This document shows, piece after piece, positions 25,551-35,814 of a stretch of 64,000 bases of DNA. The notes beneath the pieces were generated by a model. It saw only the letters and a program-made list of their open reading frames with translations. It was not told the origin of the DNA and made no database searches. Position 1 is the stretch's first letter; every line of letters begins with the position of its first letter. The stretch is from Herbidospora sakaeratensis (GTDB lineage Bacteria > Actinomycetota > Actinomycetes > Streptosporangiales > Streptosporangiaceae): positions 186,001 to 250,000 of the forward strand of contig NZ_BBXC01000011.1 in the NCBI RefSeq assembly GCF_001570525.1. Reading direction: 5' to 3'. The position numbers and the translations under genes are program-made.

Positions 25551-26461
25551 AACCCGCGTTCGATCCGGCCCTGCCCCCCGCCGACAGGGCGCTCATGGCC
25601 GCCTCGCCCGAATACCTGCACCCGGTGCCCGGCCGCCCCCGCTGGGGCGGCCGGATCGGCGCCGACGCCTGGAAGGCGCTGCTGTCGGCTTCGTTGTGGG
25701 GGTTCCTGCCCGTCGTGATCGGCCGCCTCCACGGCCGGTGGTGGTTCCCTCTCGGCGCGACTCTCCAGGTCGTCCAGCTGATGATCTGGTTCTTTTACGG
25801 CTTCGCCCCCGCCTTCGCCATGAGCCTCGCGGTCGAGGCGGTGGCATTCCTCGTATTACTCGCCCTGTCCGGCGAATCGCCCGTCGCCAAGCTGGCCCGC
25901 GAACACCAGGGCCGCTACATCGCCGACCTGCACCTCCGCGACGCCGAGTTGCTGGAGCGCACCCAGAAGGCGGTCGCCGCCGTGCTCGAATCGAGCGTCA
26001 ACCGGGCCGGCCTGCTCGACGACATCGCCAACACCGTCACCCTCCCCCGCCAGGAGTGGGAGATCGCCGAGACCCTCGCCGAGATGACCCGGCTGCGCCG
26101 CGAACAGCGGGCCGCCCGCAAGGGCAAGGTCACCGACCGCATCAGCGAGATGCTCGCCACCCACCAGAACGCCATGAAGGTCGCCACCGACTCGCTGACC
26201 GAGCGCATCGAGGCGCTGGAGGACTACGCCCTGCGGGTGATGGCCGCCGACGACGCCTACCAGGAGTGGCAGACCCTGCAGGACCTGGCCGACGACGGCG
26301 ACGCCTACACCGAGCTGCTGGCCCGGACCGTCCGCGACCGCCTGGCCACCGAGGAGATCGACGCGTTGACCGAGAAGGCCGCCCGGGTCGAGGCCGCGCT
26401 GCGCCAGAGCGTGCGCGACGCCCGCAAGGCGGGCCTGGTCCTGCTGCCGAAGGCGGGCTGA
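25547..26461 (+). CDS. Membrane protein with a long coiled-coil cytosolic domain, unknown function
   Basis: The protein has 304 residues from the ATG that overlaps the previous stop. Two or three hydrophobic helices (ALLSASLWGFLPVVIG, WFPLGATLQVVQLMIWFF, FAMSLAVEAVAFLVLLAL) occupy residues 40-120. The remaining 185 residues are charged and helical ('QEWEIAETLAEMTRLRREQR', 'MKVATDSLTERIEALEDYAL'), with heptad-like spacing that suggests a coiled coil. I do not recognise the family. The tight packing with genes on both sides points to a small complex in the membrane. Confidence 0.7.
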   Translation: MKPAFDPALPPADRALMAASPEYLHPVPGRPRWGGRIGADAWKALLSASLWGFLPVVIGRLHGRWWFPLGATLQVVQLMIWFFYGFAPAFAMSLAVEAVAFLVLLALSGESPVAKLAREHQGRYIADLHLRDAELLERTQKAVAAVLESSVNRAGLLDDIANTVTLPRQEWEIAETLAEMTRLRREQRAARKGKVTDRISEMLATHQNAMKVATDSLTERIEALEDYALRVMAADDAYQEWQTLQDLADDGDAYTELLARTVRDRLATEEIDALTEKAARVEAALRQSVRDARKAGLVLLPKAG

Positions 26462-26462
26462 C

Positions 26463-27305
26463 ATGCCGATGGTCTCCCCCAGGGCCCGCCGCCTCTACGT
26501 CCGCGTTCCGGTGTGGGCCAACCTGCTCGGCGGCGCTCTCCTGGTCACCCAGGTGATCGCCGGCATCTCGCTGGCCGCGAACTCGGGCGAGACCCGGTCC
26601 GCGCTGCCCGACCCCGACCCGGTCACGCCGCCGACCCCGGTCGCCATGGCCACCCCCACGCCAGAGGCGACCACCCCCACGCCGACCCCGAAGCCGACCC
26701 CGTCGCCCTCGCCCGCCCTGGCGGTCGACCGCATCCCCGAAGGCGCCGTCGTCCGCCTCAAGAAGTACTCCGGCACCCCGTCCCCGGTGATCGGCGAGGT
26801 CCGCGACCGCAAGGCCCGCCTCCGCTACGCCGAGCTCGGCAAACCCTGGAACCCCGCCAAGGGCCAGCCGGAGGGCCTGTTCTCCGAGGGCCGCTACTCC
26901 ACCCGCCAGACCTTCGTCACCGAGGAGTACGGCCCCGACCTCGACAGCGAGTGGTTCGCCGACATCGACGCCCAGCGCCTGTGGAGCGACGTCGACGGAG
27001 GCGACAGCCCCTACGACGCGGCCGTCGCGATGCTCGACTACAAGCAGGAGAACAACTTCCCGCGCGGCACCAAGGGCAAGGACATCGCCTCGCAGCGGGT
27101 GCCCCGCGGCTGGCTGGTGGCCCGCGAGATGCGCATGCCGCCCAGCGAGCTGGGGCGCAAGGCGGAGCTGGAGCTGGCCGTCGCCGTCGCGGTGGAGACC
27201 GGGGCCGACCGCCCGTCGGTCCTCTGGATCACCATCCCGGAGACCCACAAACGCCTGTGGCCCGACATCACCACGGTCGTCAGTTCGCTGCGCGTGCTCC
27301 CATGA
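26463..27305 (+). CDS. Membrane-anchored Pro/Thr-rich extracytoplasmic protein, unknown function
   Basis: The protein has 280 residues. An uncleaved N-terminal helix (VWANLLGGALLVTQVIAGIS) is followed by a TPTPTPKPTPSPSP linker and a globular domain of about 190 residues outside the membrane ('SGTPSPVIGEVRDRKARLRY', 'EGRYSTRQTFVTEEYGPDLD', 'VLWITIPETHKRLWPDIT'). It begins one base after the preceding stop, forming a three-gene unit with the two membrane proteins. The last 26 bases overlap the convergent hydrolase gene. No family is recognised. Confidence 0.7.
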   Translation: MPMVSPRARRLYVRVPVWANLLGGALLVTQVIAGISLAANSGETRSALPDPDPVTPPTPVAMATPTPEATTPTPTPKPTPSPSPALAVDRIPEGAVVRLKKYSGTPSPVIGEVRDRKARLRYAELGKPWNPAKGQPEGLFSEGRYSTRQTFVTEEYGPDLDSEWFADIDAQRLWSDVDGGDSPYDAAVAMLDYKQENNFPRGTKGKDIASQRVPRGWLVAREMRMPPSELGRKAELELAVAVAVETGADRPSVLWITIPETHKRLWPDITTVVSSLRVLP

Positions 27306-28014
27306 GCAGCATCTGCGCCACCAGCTCGGGGTCGTCGGTCATCGGCACGTGCCCGCAGTCGGACAGCAGGTGCACCCGCTTCTGCGCCCACCTCCCGGCC
27401 CTGACCGCCTGCCGTTTGGGCAACAACCGGTCTTTCTCGCCCCAGGCGATCGTGACCGGCGCCTTCGGCGGCGCGGGCGGCGGCATCCAGTAGAACGCGT
27501 CGAGCGTCTCGAAGAAGCCGGGGGCCTCCTTGAGTGCCAGCCACCCGGCGTGCAGCACCTCGTCGGACACCCGTTCGGGATGGGCGACGACCAGGCCCAG
27601 GCCCTTCCGGGTGATCGGCCCCATCCGCATCGTCTTGAGCACACTGCGGAGCCAGAGCAGCTCGGTCCGTGACCAGAATCCGGCCGGGGAGATCGCGGTG
27701 GCCGTACGGCAGACCCCGCGCGAGGCCATGTCGAGGGCGAGGTAGCCGCCGAGGGAGTTGCCCGCGACGTGGGGTTCCTCGATGCCGAGGTCGTGCCAGA
27801 AGGCCTCGACGGCGTAGGCCAGCGACTCGGCGGTGGAGATCGTGCCCGGCGGCAGGGGCGGGGAGGCGCCGAACCCGGGCAGGTCGACGGCGATCACGTC
27901 GTGGTGCCGCGCGAGCAGGCCGATGACCGGCTGCCAGGCTTGCCAGTGGTGCCCGATCCCGTGCATCAGCACGAGGGGCGGGCCGGCTCCGGTGCGGCGG
28001 TAGACCAGCTCCAT
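27280..28014 (-). CDS. Alpha/beta-fold hydrolase
   Basis: This 244-residue cytosolic enzyme has the classic order of the fold: oxyanion region 'LVLMHGIGHHWQAWQP', 'VIAVDLPGFGAS', nucleophile elbow 'VAGNSLGGYLALDM' (Ser in GNSLGG), acid in 'IAWGEKDRLLPK' and catalytic His in 'LSDCGHVPMTDDPE'. This suits esterases, lipases or C-C bond hydrolases of the MhpC/BphD type; the substrate is not evident. The start is the ATG at 28014 with only a weak GAAG in front. Confidence 0.9.
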   Translation of the reverse strand: MELVYRRTGAGPPLVLMHGIGHHWQAWQPVIGLLARHHDVIAVDLPGFGASPPLPPGTISTAESLAYAVEAFWHDLGIEEPHVAGNSLGGYLALDMASRGVCRTATAISPAGFWSRTELLWLRSVLKTMRMGPITRKGLGLVVAHPERVSDEVLHAGWLALKEAPGFFETLDAFYWMPPPAPPKAPVTIAWGEKDRLLPKRQAVRAGRWAQKRVHLLSDCGHVPMTDDPELVAQMLLMGARAAN

Positions 28015-28052
28015 GGCTTCGAGTCAAACACCGAAACCATGGGAAAGCCAGC

Positions 28053-30326
28053 TCAGCGACCGCCGACCGGAATCTCGAACCAGACGGCCTTCCCGTCGGG
28101 GGTGGGCCGGGAACCCCAGCGCCGGGCCAGCTGGTCGACCAGGTAAAGCCCTCGCCCGCCTTCGTCGTTCTCCCCGGCGCTGCGGATGCGGGGCAGCCGG
28201 AGATCCTGGTCGAACACCTCGACCCAGATCGACTCCCCGCCGCGGCGCAGCCGGAGCGTGAACTTCTTCTCGGGGTCGGCCGCGGCGTTGAGGGCGGCGA
28301 TGCCCTCGCGGCCGAGGTCGAGATCGAGGTCGACTTCGAGCTCCGGGAAATCCCATGACTCGTCGAACGGCAGCGGCGGCCCGTCGAGCACGAGCTCGCG
28401 GCGCGGCGCGCTGGCCGACGCGGCGTGCAGCACGACGTTGGTGACCACCTCGGAGACGAGCAGGCAGGCCAGCTCGCCCTTCTCCTCGGGGATGTTCCAG
28501 CGCTCGAAGGCGTTGCGGGCCATGCGCCGCGCCTCACCGACCATGATCGGCTGGGCGGGGTAGTCGGACTCCTCGAACTCCAGCTCGCCGCCGCCCGACC
28601 GGACGACCAGGATCGCCATGTCGTCGTCGATCTCACCGGGCACCGCGCTGGTCGCGGCGTCGGCGATGCGCTCGACCGGCTCGTCGGTGATCTTGGAGAT
28701 CTCGTCGCAGAGCACCCGCACGGCCTCTTCGAGGTCGCGCGACGGGGTGCCCGACTCGCGGTGGGGGCGCCGGTCGACCAGGCCGTCGGTGTAGAGCAGC
28801 AGGGTGGCGCCCGGGGGCAGCACCCGCGTCTCCTCCTTGTAGACCAGGTCGGCGTGGACGCCGGTGGCCCGTACGCCCAGCGGCTTGCCGACGTCGCCGA
28901 TGTCGAGCTCGGTGACCGAGCCGTCGACGATCAGCAGGGGCGGCGAGTGGCCGGCGTTGGCGAACGACAACTCGCGCGACCAGGCGTCGTAGACCATGTA
29001 CTGGCAGGTGACGATCGGCGGGCTGGTGACGTCGGCGCCGAAGTCGTCTTCCTCCGGAGAGGCCAGTATGCGGGTCCACTCGTCGAGGCGGGCCAGGATG
29101 TCGGCCGGAGGCTTGTCGTCCTGCGCGAAGGCCCGCAGGGCGGCGCGGAGCTGGCCCATCACGGCGGCGGCCTTGGCGCCGCGGCCCTCGACGTCGCCGA
29201 TCACGATGCCGACCCGGCCGGCCGAGAGCGGGATCACGTCGTACCAGTCGCCGCCGACCTGGGTCTGGATGCCCTGGCCGTGGCTCGACAGCGGGGCGGC
29301 CGGCAGGTAGCGGACGGCGATCTCGAGCCCGTCGAGCTTGGGCAGCTCGCGCGGCAGCAGGTGCTTCTGGAACGACTCGGCGGTGTGGCGCTCCTCCTCG
29401 AACAGGAGGGCGTTGTCGACGGCGATGGCGACCCGGGTGGCGATGGCCCCCACGAAGTCGCGGTCGAAGGCGTCGTAGTGGGGCGAGCGCCGGTCGGTCA
29501 GGTTGGACATCGTCAGGTACATCAGCCCGAGGGACTCGCCGCGGGCGCACAGCGGCGCCACGATCGCCGAGGTGACCCCGACCTCGCCGTCGACCCGGGC
29601 CGCGCCCTCGCTGATGGAGGGGTAGCTGACCTGGGAGAAGTCTTCGACCAGGATGGTCTCCTGGCGGCGCATCGCGCTGTCGGCGTAGTGGCCGATGGGA
29701 TAGCGGATCTCGGCGCCGACGGGCTTCCAGGTGTCGGCCGGGGGCTGCCAGCCGCCGACGTGGGTGGAGACCTTGCGGACCAGCCGCTCGCCCTCCATCA
29801 GCTCGATGAAGCAGTGGTCGGCGAACTGCGGGACGAGCATCTCTGCGACCCGGTTGAGGGTCTCCTCGACGTAGAGCGAGCCGGCCAGCCGCTCGCCGAT
29901 GCGCTCGAGCAGGCCGAAGCGGTCTTTCTCCCGCTCGTTGCTCTTCATCGCCTCGCGCGCGGTGATCACGATGCCGGTGACCGAGCCCGAGGTGTGCCGC
30001 ATGGGCACCGCCTGGGCCCGCACGTAGATCAGCGTGCCGTCGTGGCGTACGACGTCGAAGGTGCCCTCCCACACGTTGCCCTTGAGCACGTGTTTGGCGA
30101 GCTCGACGCCCAGCGGGTGGTCACGCTCCATGATGCTGATGGAGATCGTGTCATCACGCCCGTGGGCATAGCCCGGCCGGCCGAACAGCTGCTCGGCGAA
30201 GGGGTTCCAGTAAAGGACGTTGCTGAACCTGTCGGTGACGACGACGGCCAACTCCGCCTGGTCGAGCACCGCGCCCGCGGAGAGGTGGTCGGTCGTGTCC
30301 TGCGACAGGTCCCCCCAACGCTTCAT
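28053..30326 (-). CDS. PAS-GAF-SpoIIE (PP2C) phosphatase with a C-terminal anti-sigma-type kinase domain
   Basis: This is a 757-residue soluble signalling protein. An N-terminal PAS domain (about 15-130, 'ELAVVVTDRFSNVLYWNPFA'), a GAF domain (about 145-310), a PP2C/SpoIIE phosphatase with metal-binding Asp residues in 'GGDWYD', 'GDVEGRG' and 'DDDMAILVVR' (about 325-565), and an RsbW-like HATPase with N-box 'SEVVTNVVLHA' and G-box 'EGGRGLYLVDQLA' (about 590-757). Streptomycete-type actinomycetes carry many such proteins; they dephosphorylate and phosphorylate STAS antagonists to free sigma factors. The STAS protein at 40073 is a possible but unlinked partner. The PAS/GAF sensor ligands are unknown. 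Confidence 0.92.
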   Translation of the reverse strand: MKRWGDLSQDTTDHLSAGAVLDQAELAVVVTDRFSNVLYWNPFAEQLFGRPGYAHGRDDTISISIMERDHPLGVELAKHVLKGNVWEGTFDVVRHDGTLIYVRAQAVPMRHTSGSVTGIVITAREAMKSNEREKDRFGLLERIGERLAGSLYVEETLNRVAEMLVPQFADHCFIELMEGERLVRKVSTHVGGWQPPADTWKPVGAEIRYPIGHYADSAMRRQETILVEDFSQVSYPSISEGAARVDGEVGVTSAIVAPLCARGESLGLMYLTMSNLTDRRSPHYDAFDRDFVGAIATRVAIAVDNALLFEEERHTAESFQKHLLPRELPKLDGLEIAVRYLPAAPLSSHGQGIQTQVGGDWYDVIPLSAGRVGIVIGDVEGRGAKAAAVMGQLRAALRAFAQDDKPPADILARLDEWTRILASPEEDDFGADVTSPPIVTCQYMVYDAWSRELSFANAGHSPPLLIVDGSVTELDIGDVGKPLGVRATGVHADLVYKEETRVLPPGATLLLYTDGLVDRRPHRESGTPSRDLEEAVRVLCDEISKITDEPVERIADAATSAVPGEIDDDMAILVVRSGGGELEFEESDYPAQPIMVGEARRMARNAFERWNIPEEKGELACLLVSEVVTNVVLHAASASAPRRELVLDGPPLPFDESWDFPELEVDLDLDLGREGIAALNAAADPEKKFTLRLRRGGESIWVEVFDQDLRLPRIRSAGENDEGGRGLYLVDQLARRWGSRPTPDGKAVWFEIPVGGR

Positions 30327-30368
30327 CCGACGACCACTCCTAGGAGAACAGAGCTGGACCCGTGGGGA

Positions 30369-31067
30369 TCAGCGCTTGGAGACGAAAACGTGTGCTGCGA
30401 CATCGCGCGGAAGCTCCGCGAGGTTGTTGTCAGCCTGTTCGTCACCAGTCACCCGCACACCGTCGTCGCTCGCCGCGAGCGTCACCTCGCGTCCGGGTTG
30501 TATCCCAACTTGCTTGAGTTTAAGCATCACAGCGGGATCGCTTTGCACTTGTTCGCTAATTCGGCGCACGACAACGGGTATATCTCTGGGCCCCGCGACG
30601 TCGGCCATAGGCGAGACCTGCTCAATTTCCGTCAAACCGGACGCGCCCAGTTCTTCGAGCCCCGGGATGGGGTTCCCATGGGGGCAGACGGTCGGGTTGC
30701 CGAGGAGGGCCACCAGGCGCACCTCGACCTGTTCCGACATGACGTGTTCCCAGCGGCACGCCTCGACGTGGACGTCTTCCCAGGGCATGCCGATCACCTG
30801 GGTAAGCAGGCACTCGGCGAGACGGTGCTTGCGCATGACGCGGATCGCCTGCTTGCGCCCCGCCTCGCTCAGGGTCAGGTGGCGGTCGCCCTCCACCTTG
30901 ACGAGCCCGTCGCGCTCCATGCGGGCGACGGTCTGGCTCACGGTGGGACCGCTCTGCTGCAGCCTCTCGGCGATCCGGGCGCGCAGCGGGACGATCCCTT
31001 CCTCTTCGAGCTCGAAGATCGTGCGGAGATACATCTCCGTGGTGTCGATCAGGCCGTGTGCGGTCAA
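30369..31067 (-). CDS. ideR: DtxR/IdeR-family metal-dependent repressor
   Basis: The protein has 232 residues from a TTG preceded by GGGAGG seven bases away; this gives the usual N-terminus 'GLIDTTEMYLRTIFELEEEG'. It has the winged helix (1-70, 'RLQQSGPTVSQTVARMERDG'), the metal-binding and dimerisation domain with 'ECLLTQVIGMPWEDVHVEAC', 'CRWEHVMSEQVE' and 'GNPTVCPHGNPIPG' (the last includes DtxR-type site residues), and a C-terminal SH3-like domain. The family represses iron uptake and siderophore genes with Fe2+ (IdeR, DtxR) or manganese genes (MntR). The three-domain build and length favour IdeR. I saw no iron box within the window. Confidence 0.88.
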   Translation of the reverse strand: MTAHGLIDTTEMYLRTIFELEEEGIVPLRARIAERLQQSGPTVSQTVARMERDGLVKVEGDRHLTLSEAGRKQAIRVMRKHRLAECLLTQVIGMPWEDVHVEACRWEHVMSEQVEVRLVALLGNPTVCPHGNPIPGLEELGASGLTEIEQVSPMADVAGPRDIPVVVRRISEQVQSDPAVMLKLKQVGIQPGREVTLAASDDGVRVTGDEQADNNLAELPRDVAAHVFVSKR

Positions 31068-31180
31068 CGGTCATCCTCCCGGTCCTGTTCGATGCTACGA
31101 CCCGCAAGCGCGTTCCCGCCGACCTTACTGGTCCAGAACAGCACCTTGGGCAACAGCCGGACGACCGAAAAGCTTCCACG

Positions 31181-32419
31181 CTAGGAACCGACCCGGTAGT
31201 GGCGGAACGACTTCACCGACAGCCCCACGGCGAACACGCTCACCGCGCACAGCAGACCGCCCCCGACCCAGGCCGGGACCAGCCCGAACGCCGAGGCGGT
31301 GGCTCCCGCCCTCAGGTCACCGAGGCGCGGCCCGCCGGCCACCACGACGAAGAACACGCCCTGGAGACGTCCGCGCATCTCGTCCGGCGCGTACGTCTGC
31401 AGGATGGTCTGCCGCCAGACCGCCGAGACCAGGTCGGCGAACCCACCGACGGCCAGCAGGGCCACGCACAGCCACAGGGGCTCGGCCAGGCCCGCCAGGG
31501 CCACGCTGAGGCCCCACAGGGCGATCACGACGGTGAGGGCCACCCCCTGGCGGCGTACGCGCCCCACCCAGCCGGAGAAGACGCCGCCGATGACCGAGCC
31601 GAGGGCGATCGAGGCCGACAGCGCGCCGAAGGCGAACTCCGAGCCGTCGAAGCGTTCGGCGGCCATCTGGGGGAACAGCGCCCTCGGCAGGGCGAAGGCC
31701 ATCGCCACGATGTCGACGGCGAAGCTCATCAGGACGATCGGGCTGGTCATGATGTAGCGCAGCCCCTCGACCACGGCCTTCGGGCCGGGCGCGGTCACCT
31801 CGCCGAGGGGGGCCAGGGCGGGGAGCCGGTAGGAGGCGTACAGGGTGGCGGTGAACAGGACGGCGTCGATGGCGTAGGCGACCGAGAAGTCGGTGGTGGC
31901 CAGGATCACGCCGCCGAGGAGCGGGCCGAGCACCGAGCCGAGGCTGGAGAACAGGAAGCTCAGCGTGTTGGCGGCCGGCACCAGGTCGGTCGGCACCAGC
32001 CTGGGCACGATGGCCTGCCGGGTGGGCGAGCTGACCGCGAAGCCGCTCGACTGCACGAACACCGCCGCCATGATCACCCACACGCTCTTGGCGGTGAGCG
32101 CGTTGACCAGCAGCGCGATCGTGGCCACCCAGGTGAACACGGAGCTGATCAGCAGCAGTCTGCGCCGGTCCATGGCGTCGGCGACCGCGCCGCCCCACAG
32201 CCCGAAGACGACCAGCGGGACGAGGGCGACCGGCCCCATCATGCCGACCCAGAACGACGACTTGGTGATCGAGTAGATCTCGGCCGCGACGGCGACCCCG
32301 GTGAGCTGGAACCCGATGAACCCGACGGCCTGACCGGCCAGGAGCCTGCGGTACGCGGGGATGGCCACCGGCCGGGTGTCCGCGAAGTGCCGTCCGAGTG
32401 CCGCCCTCACCTTGCTCAC
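31181..32419 (-). CDS. MFS transporter (enterobactin-exporter/EntS-like type)
   Basis: This 412-residue protein has about 12 predicted transmembrane helices and the MFS loop motif 'GAVADAMDRRRLLLISS' between helices 2 and 3. 'SPTRQAIVPRLVPTDLVPAA' is typical of the MFS_3/EntS branch that includes siderophore and macrolide exporters. Lying next to the DtxR/IdeR-type gene on the same strand, it may export a siderophore or metal-related compound, but this is only positional. The start is a GTG; no good ribosome site is seen, so the N-terminus is uncertain by a few residues. Confidence 0.88.
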   Translation of the reverse strand: MSKVRAALGRHFADTRPVAIPAYRRLLAGQAVGFIGFQLTGVAVAAEIYSITKSSFWVGMMGPVALVPLVVFGLWGGAVADAMDRRRLLLISSVFTWVATIALLVNALTAKSVWVIMAAVFVQSSGFAVSSPTRQAIVPRLVPTDLVPAANTLSFLFSSLGSVLGPLLGGVILATTDFSVAYAIDAVLFTATLYASYRLPALAPLGEVTAPGPKAVVEGLRYIMTSPIVLMSFAVDIVAMAFALPRALFPQMAAERFDGSEFAFGALSASIALGSVIGGVFSGWVGRVRRQGVALTVVIALWGLSVALAGLAEPLWLCVALLAVGGFADLVSAVWRQTILQTYAPDEMRGRLQGVFFVVVAGGPRLGDLRAGATASAFGLVPAWVGGGLLCAVSVFAVGLSVKSFRHYRVGS

Positions 32420-32620
32420 GGGGGGACACCCTACTCATGGGAGAAATATCACCTATTTCCGGGTTCGTCCCGTGACGAGCCCACCCACGAGGGCGGGCCG
32501 ATCCTCCCGCCCGGGACCGACGGTCTCACCGCCGCCGCCCCCACCCTGTGGACAACCCGGCCGATGAAACCCCGCCGTCGCCGACCGCCTGGGGCCCACC
32601 CCAGCCGAACCGACCCCGCC

Positions 32621-33259
32621 TCACGGCGCCAGGCGGTCGACCGTCCAGCCGTCGCCCGTGCGGCGGTAGCGCAGCCGGTCGTGCATGCGGTCGCCCCGGC
32701 CCTGCCAGAACTCGATCTCGCTCGGCATCACCACGAAACCGCCCCAGAAATCGGGTACCGGAGGATCTTCCGGCCATCTCTCCGCGAGTTCGTTGTAGCG
32801 GTTTTCCAGGTCCTCCCGGTCGCGCACGACGGCCGACTGCCGGGAGGCCCACGCGCCGATGCGGGAGCCGTAGGGACGCGACTGGAAATAGGCCGCGGTG
32901 TCCTCGCGGGAGAGGCGCCGGACGCGGCCCTCCACGCGAACCTGGCGGCTCATGGCATGCCACGGGAACACCAGGGCAGCACGAGGGTTCTCGGCCAGGT
33001 CGCGGCCCTTGCGGGACTCGTAGTTGGTGAAGAACGTGAAACCTTGCTCGTCGGCGCCTTTCAGCAGAACTGTCCGCGCCGAGGGTCTTCCCCCGGCCGA
33101 CGCCGTGGCGAGCACCATGGCATTGGGCTCCGGAACTTCGGCGCTCACCGCGTCGTCGAACCAGACGGCGAACTGCGTCATCGGATCGTCGGCCACGTCG
33201 AGCAGAGGTTCGCCCTGGTAGTTGCGCCGGAGCCCGGCGAGGTGCGATGCGCTGTCCAC
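32621..33259 (-). CDS. pdxH: Pyridoxamine 5'-phosphate oxidase
   Basis: This 212-residue FMN enzyme makes pyridoxal 5'-phosphate from pyridoxine or pyridoxamine phosphate. It shows the PdxH signature order: 'NAMVLATASAGGRPSARTVL' (FMN and substrate contacts), 'GFTFFTNYESRKGRDL', 'AALVFPWHAMSRQVRVEG', 'YGSRIGAWASRQSAVV' and the C-terminal 'WGGFVVMPSEIEFWQGRGDR', 'HDRLRYRR'. The GTG start has no ribosome site and lies only a few bases behind TACCGT, so the message may be leaderless. It is divergent from the citrate synthase gene. Confidence 0.95.
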   Translation of the reverse strand: MDSASHLAGLRRNYQGEPLLDVADDPMTQFAVWFDDAVSAEVPEPNAMVLATASAGGRPSARTVLLKGADEQGFTFFTNYESRKGRDLAENPRAALVFPWHAMSRQVRVEGRVRRLSREDTAAYFQSRPYGSRIGAWASRQSAVVRDREDLENRYNELAERWPEDPPVPDFWGGFVVMPSEIEFWQGRGDRMHDRLRYRRTGDGWTVDRLAP

Positions 33260-33430
33260 GGAACGGTATTCTTGCGCGCTTGACAGACGTCGGACACACC
33301 AGCCCTAACCAGGGACGACGGCGTTTGGGAGGGACCGGAGGCGACCCGCCACAACCCTGGGGGTTAAATTGACCCGCCGGTATCTCGACATCAAGGCTTT
33401 GGACTTCACAAGAGAGGGAGGCGGCCGGGA

Positions 33431-34534
33431 ATGTCCGACTTCAAACCCGGGCTCGAAGGCGTCGTAGCTTTCGAGACGGAGATCGCGGAACCGGACAAAG
33501 AAGGGGGCGCCCTGCGGTATCGGGGCGTCGACATCGAAGAACTCGTGGGCCGCGTCCCCTTTGGGAACGTGTGGGGCCTGCTGGTCGACAACGAGTTTTT
33601 GCCGGGGCTGCCCCCGGCTGAGCCGTACCCCGTTCCAGTCCACAGCGGTGACATCCGGGTCGACGTCCAGAGCGCGCTGGCCATGCTGGCCCCGGCTCTC
33701 GGCTTCCGCCCGCTGCTCGACATCTCCGACACGCAGGCCCGCGACGACCTCGCGCGCGCGTCGGTGACCGCACTGTCGTTCGTGGCCCAGTCGGCCCGCG
33801 GCCTCGGCAAGCCGATGGTGCCGCAGGCACAGGTCGACCAGGCCGAGAGCATCGTCGAACGGTTCATGATCCGTTGGCGCGGTGAGCCCGATCCGAAGCA
33901 CGTCAAGGCCATCGACGCCTACTGGACCTCGGCCGCCGAGCACGGCATGAACGCCTCGACGTTCACCGCCCGCGTCATCGCCTCCACGGGCGCCGACGTG
34001 GCCGCCTCGCTGTCGGGCGCCGTCGGCGCCATGTCGGGTCCGCTGCACGGCGGCGCCCCGGCCCGTGTGCTGCACATGATCGAAGGCGTGGAGAAGCTCG
34101 GCGACGCACGCAAGTGGGTGCAGAACGAGCTCGACTCGGGTCAGCGCCTGATGGGCTTCGGCCACCGTGTCTACCGGGCGGAAGACCCGCGCGCGCGGGT
34201 GCTCCGCCGGACCGCCAAGGAGCTGGGCGCGCCCCGCTACGAGGTCGCGGCCGCACTTGAGACGGCCGCGCTCGAGGAGCTGCACGCCCGCAAGCCCGAC
34301 CGGGTGCTCGCCACCAACGTCGAATACTGGGCCGCGGTGATCCTCGACTTCGCCGAGGTGCCCGCCTCGATGTTCACCTCGATGTTCACCTGCGCCCGCA
34401 CCGCCGGGTGGGCGGCGCACATCCTGGAGCAGAAGCGCACGGGCAGGCTCGTCCGCCCCAGCGCGACCTACACCGGGCCGGCCTCCCGCTCGATCAACGA
34501 GGTGCCGGGCGCCTCCGGGATCACCCCGGTCTGA
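33431..34534 (+). CDS. Citrate synthase (type II, short actinobacterial form)
   Basis: This 367-residue enzyme condenses acetyl-CoA and oxaloacetate. The catalytic residues are visible: His in 'SAAEHGMNAST', His in 'SGPLHGGAPARVLHM' and Asp in 'AVILDFAEVPASMF', with 'MGFGHRVYRAEDPRARVL' for the substrate arginines. The short length and the sequence 'PGLEGVVAFETEIAEPDKEG' fit the second (CitA/citrate synthase 2) type of actinomycetes. A GGGAGG precedes the ATG and a clear terminator follows the stop. Confidence 0.94.
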   Translation: MSDFKPGLEGVVAFETEIAEPDKEGGALRYRGVDIEELVGRVPFGNVWGLLVDNEFLPGLPPAEPYPVPVHSGDIRVDVQSALAMLAPALGFRPLLDISDTQARDDLARASVTALSFVAQSARGLGKPMVPQAQVDQAESIVERFMIRWRGEPDPKHVKAIDAYWTSAAEHGMNASTFTARVIASTGADVAASLSGAVGAMSGPLHGGAPARVLHMIEGVEKLGDARKWVQNELDSGQRLMGFGHRVYRAEDPRARVLRRTAKELGAPRYEVAAALETAALEELHARKPDRVLATNVEYWAAVILDFAEVPASMFTSMFTCARTAGWAAHILEQKRTGRLVRPSATYTGPASRSINEVPGASGITPV

Positions 34535-34549
34535 CCCTTCTTTTCGTGA

Positions 34550-35812
<1,263 letters not shown>

Positions 35813-35814
35813 TT

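Noticed and set aside
32491-32512. GGGCGGG/CCCGCCC hairpin between the pdxH and MFS genes as a terminator
   Set aside because: A 7-bp G/C stem with no T-run is expected by chance in DNA of this composition.
33280-33308. TTGACA at 33280 as the citrate synthase promoter
   Set aside because: No acceptable -10 box lies 16-18 bases downstream, so I left it out of the features.
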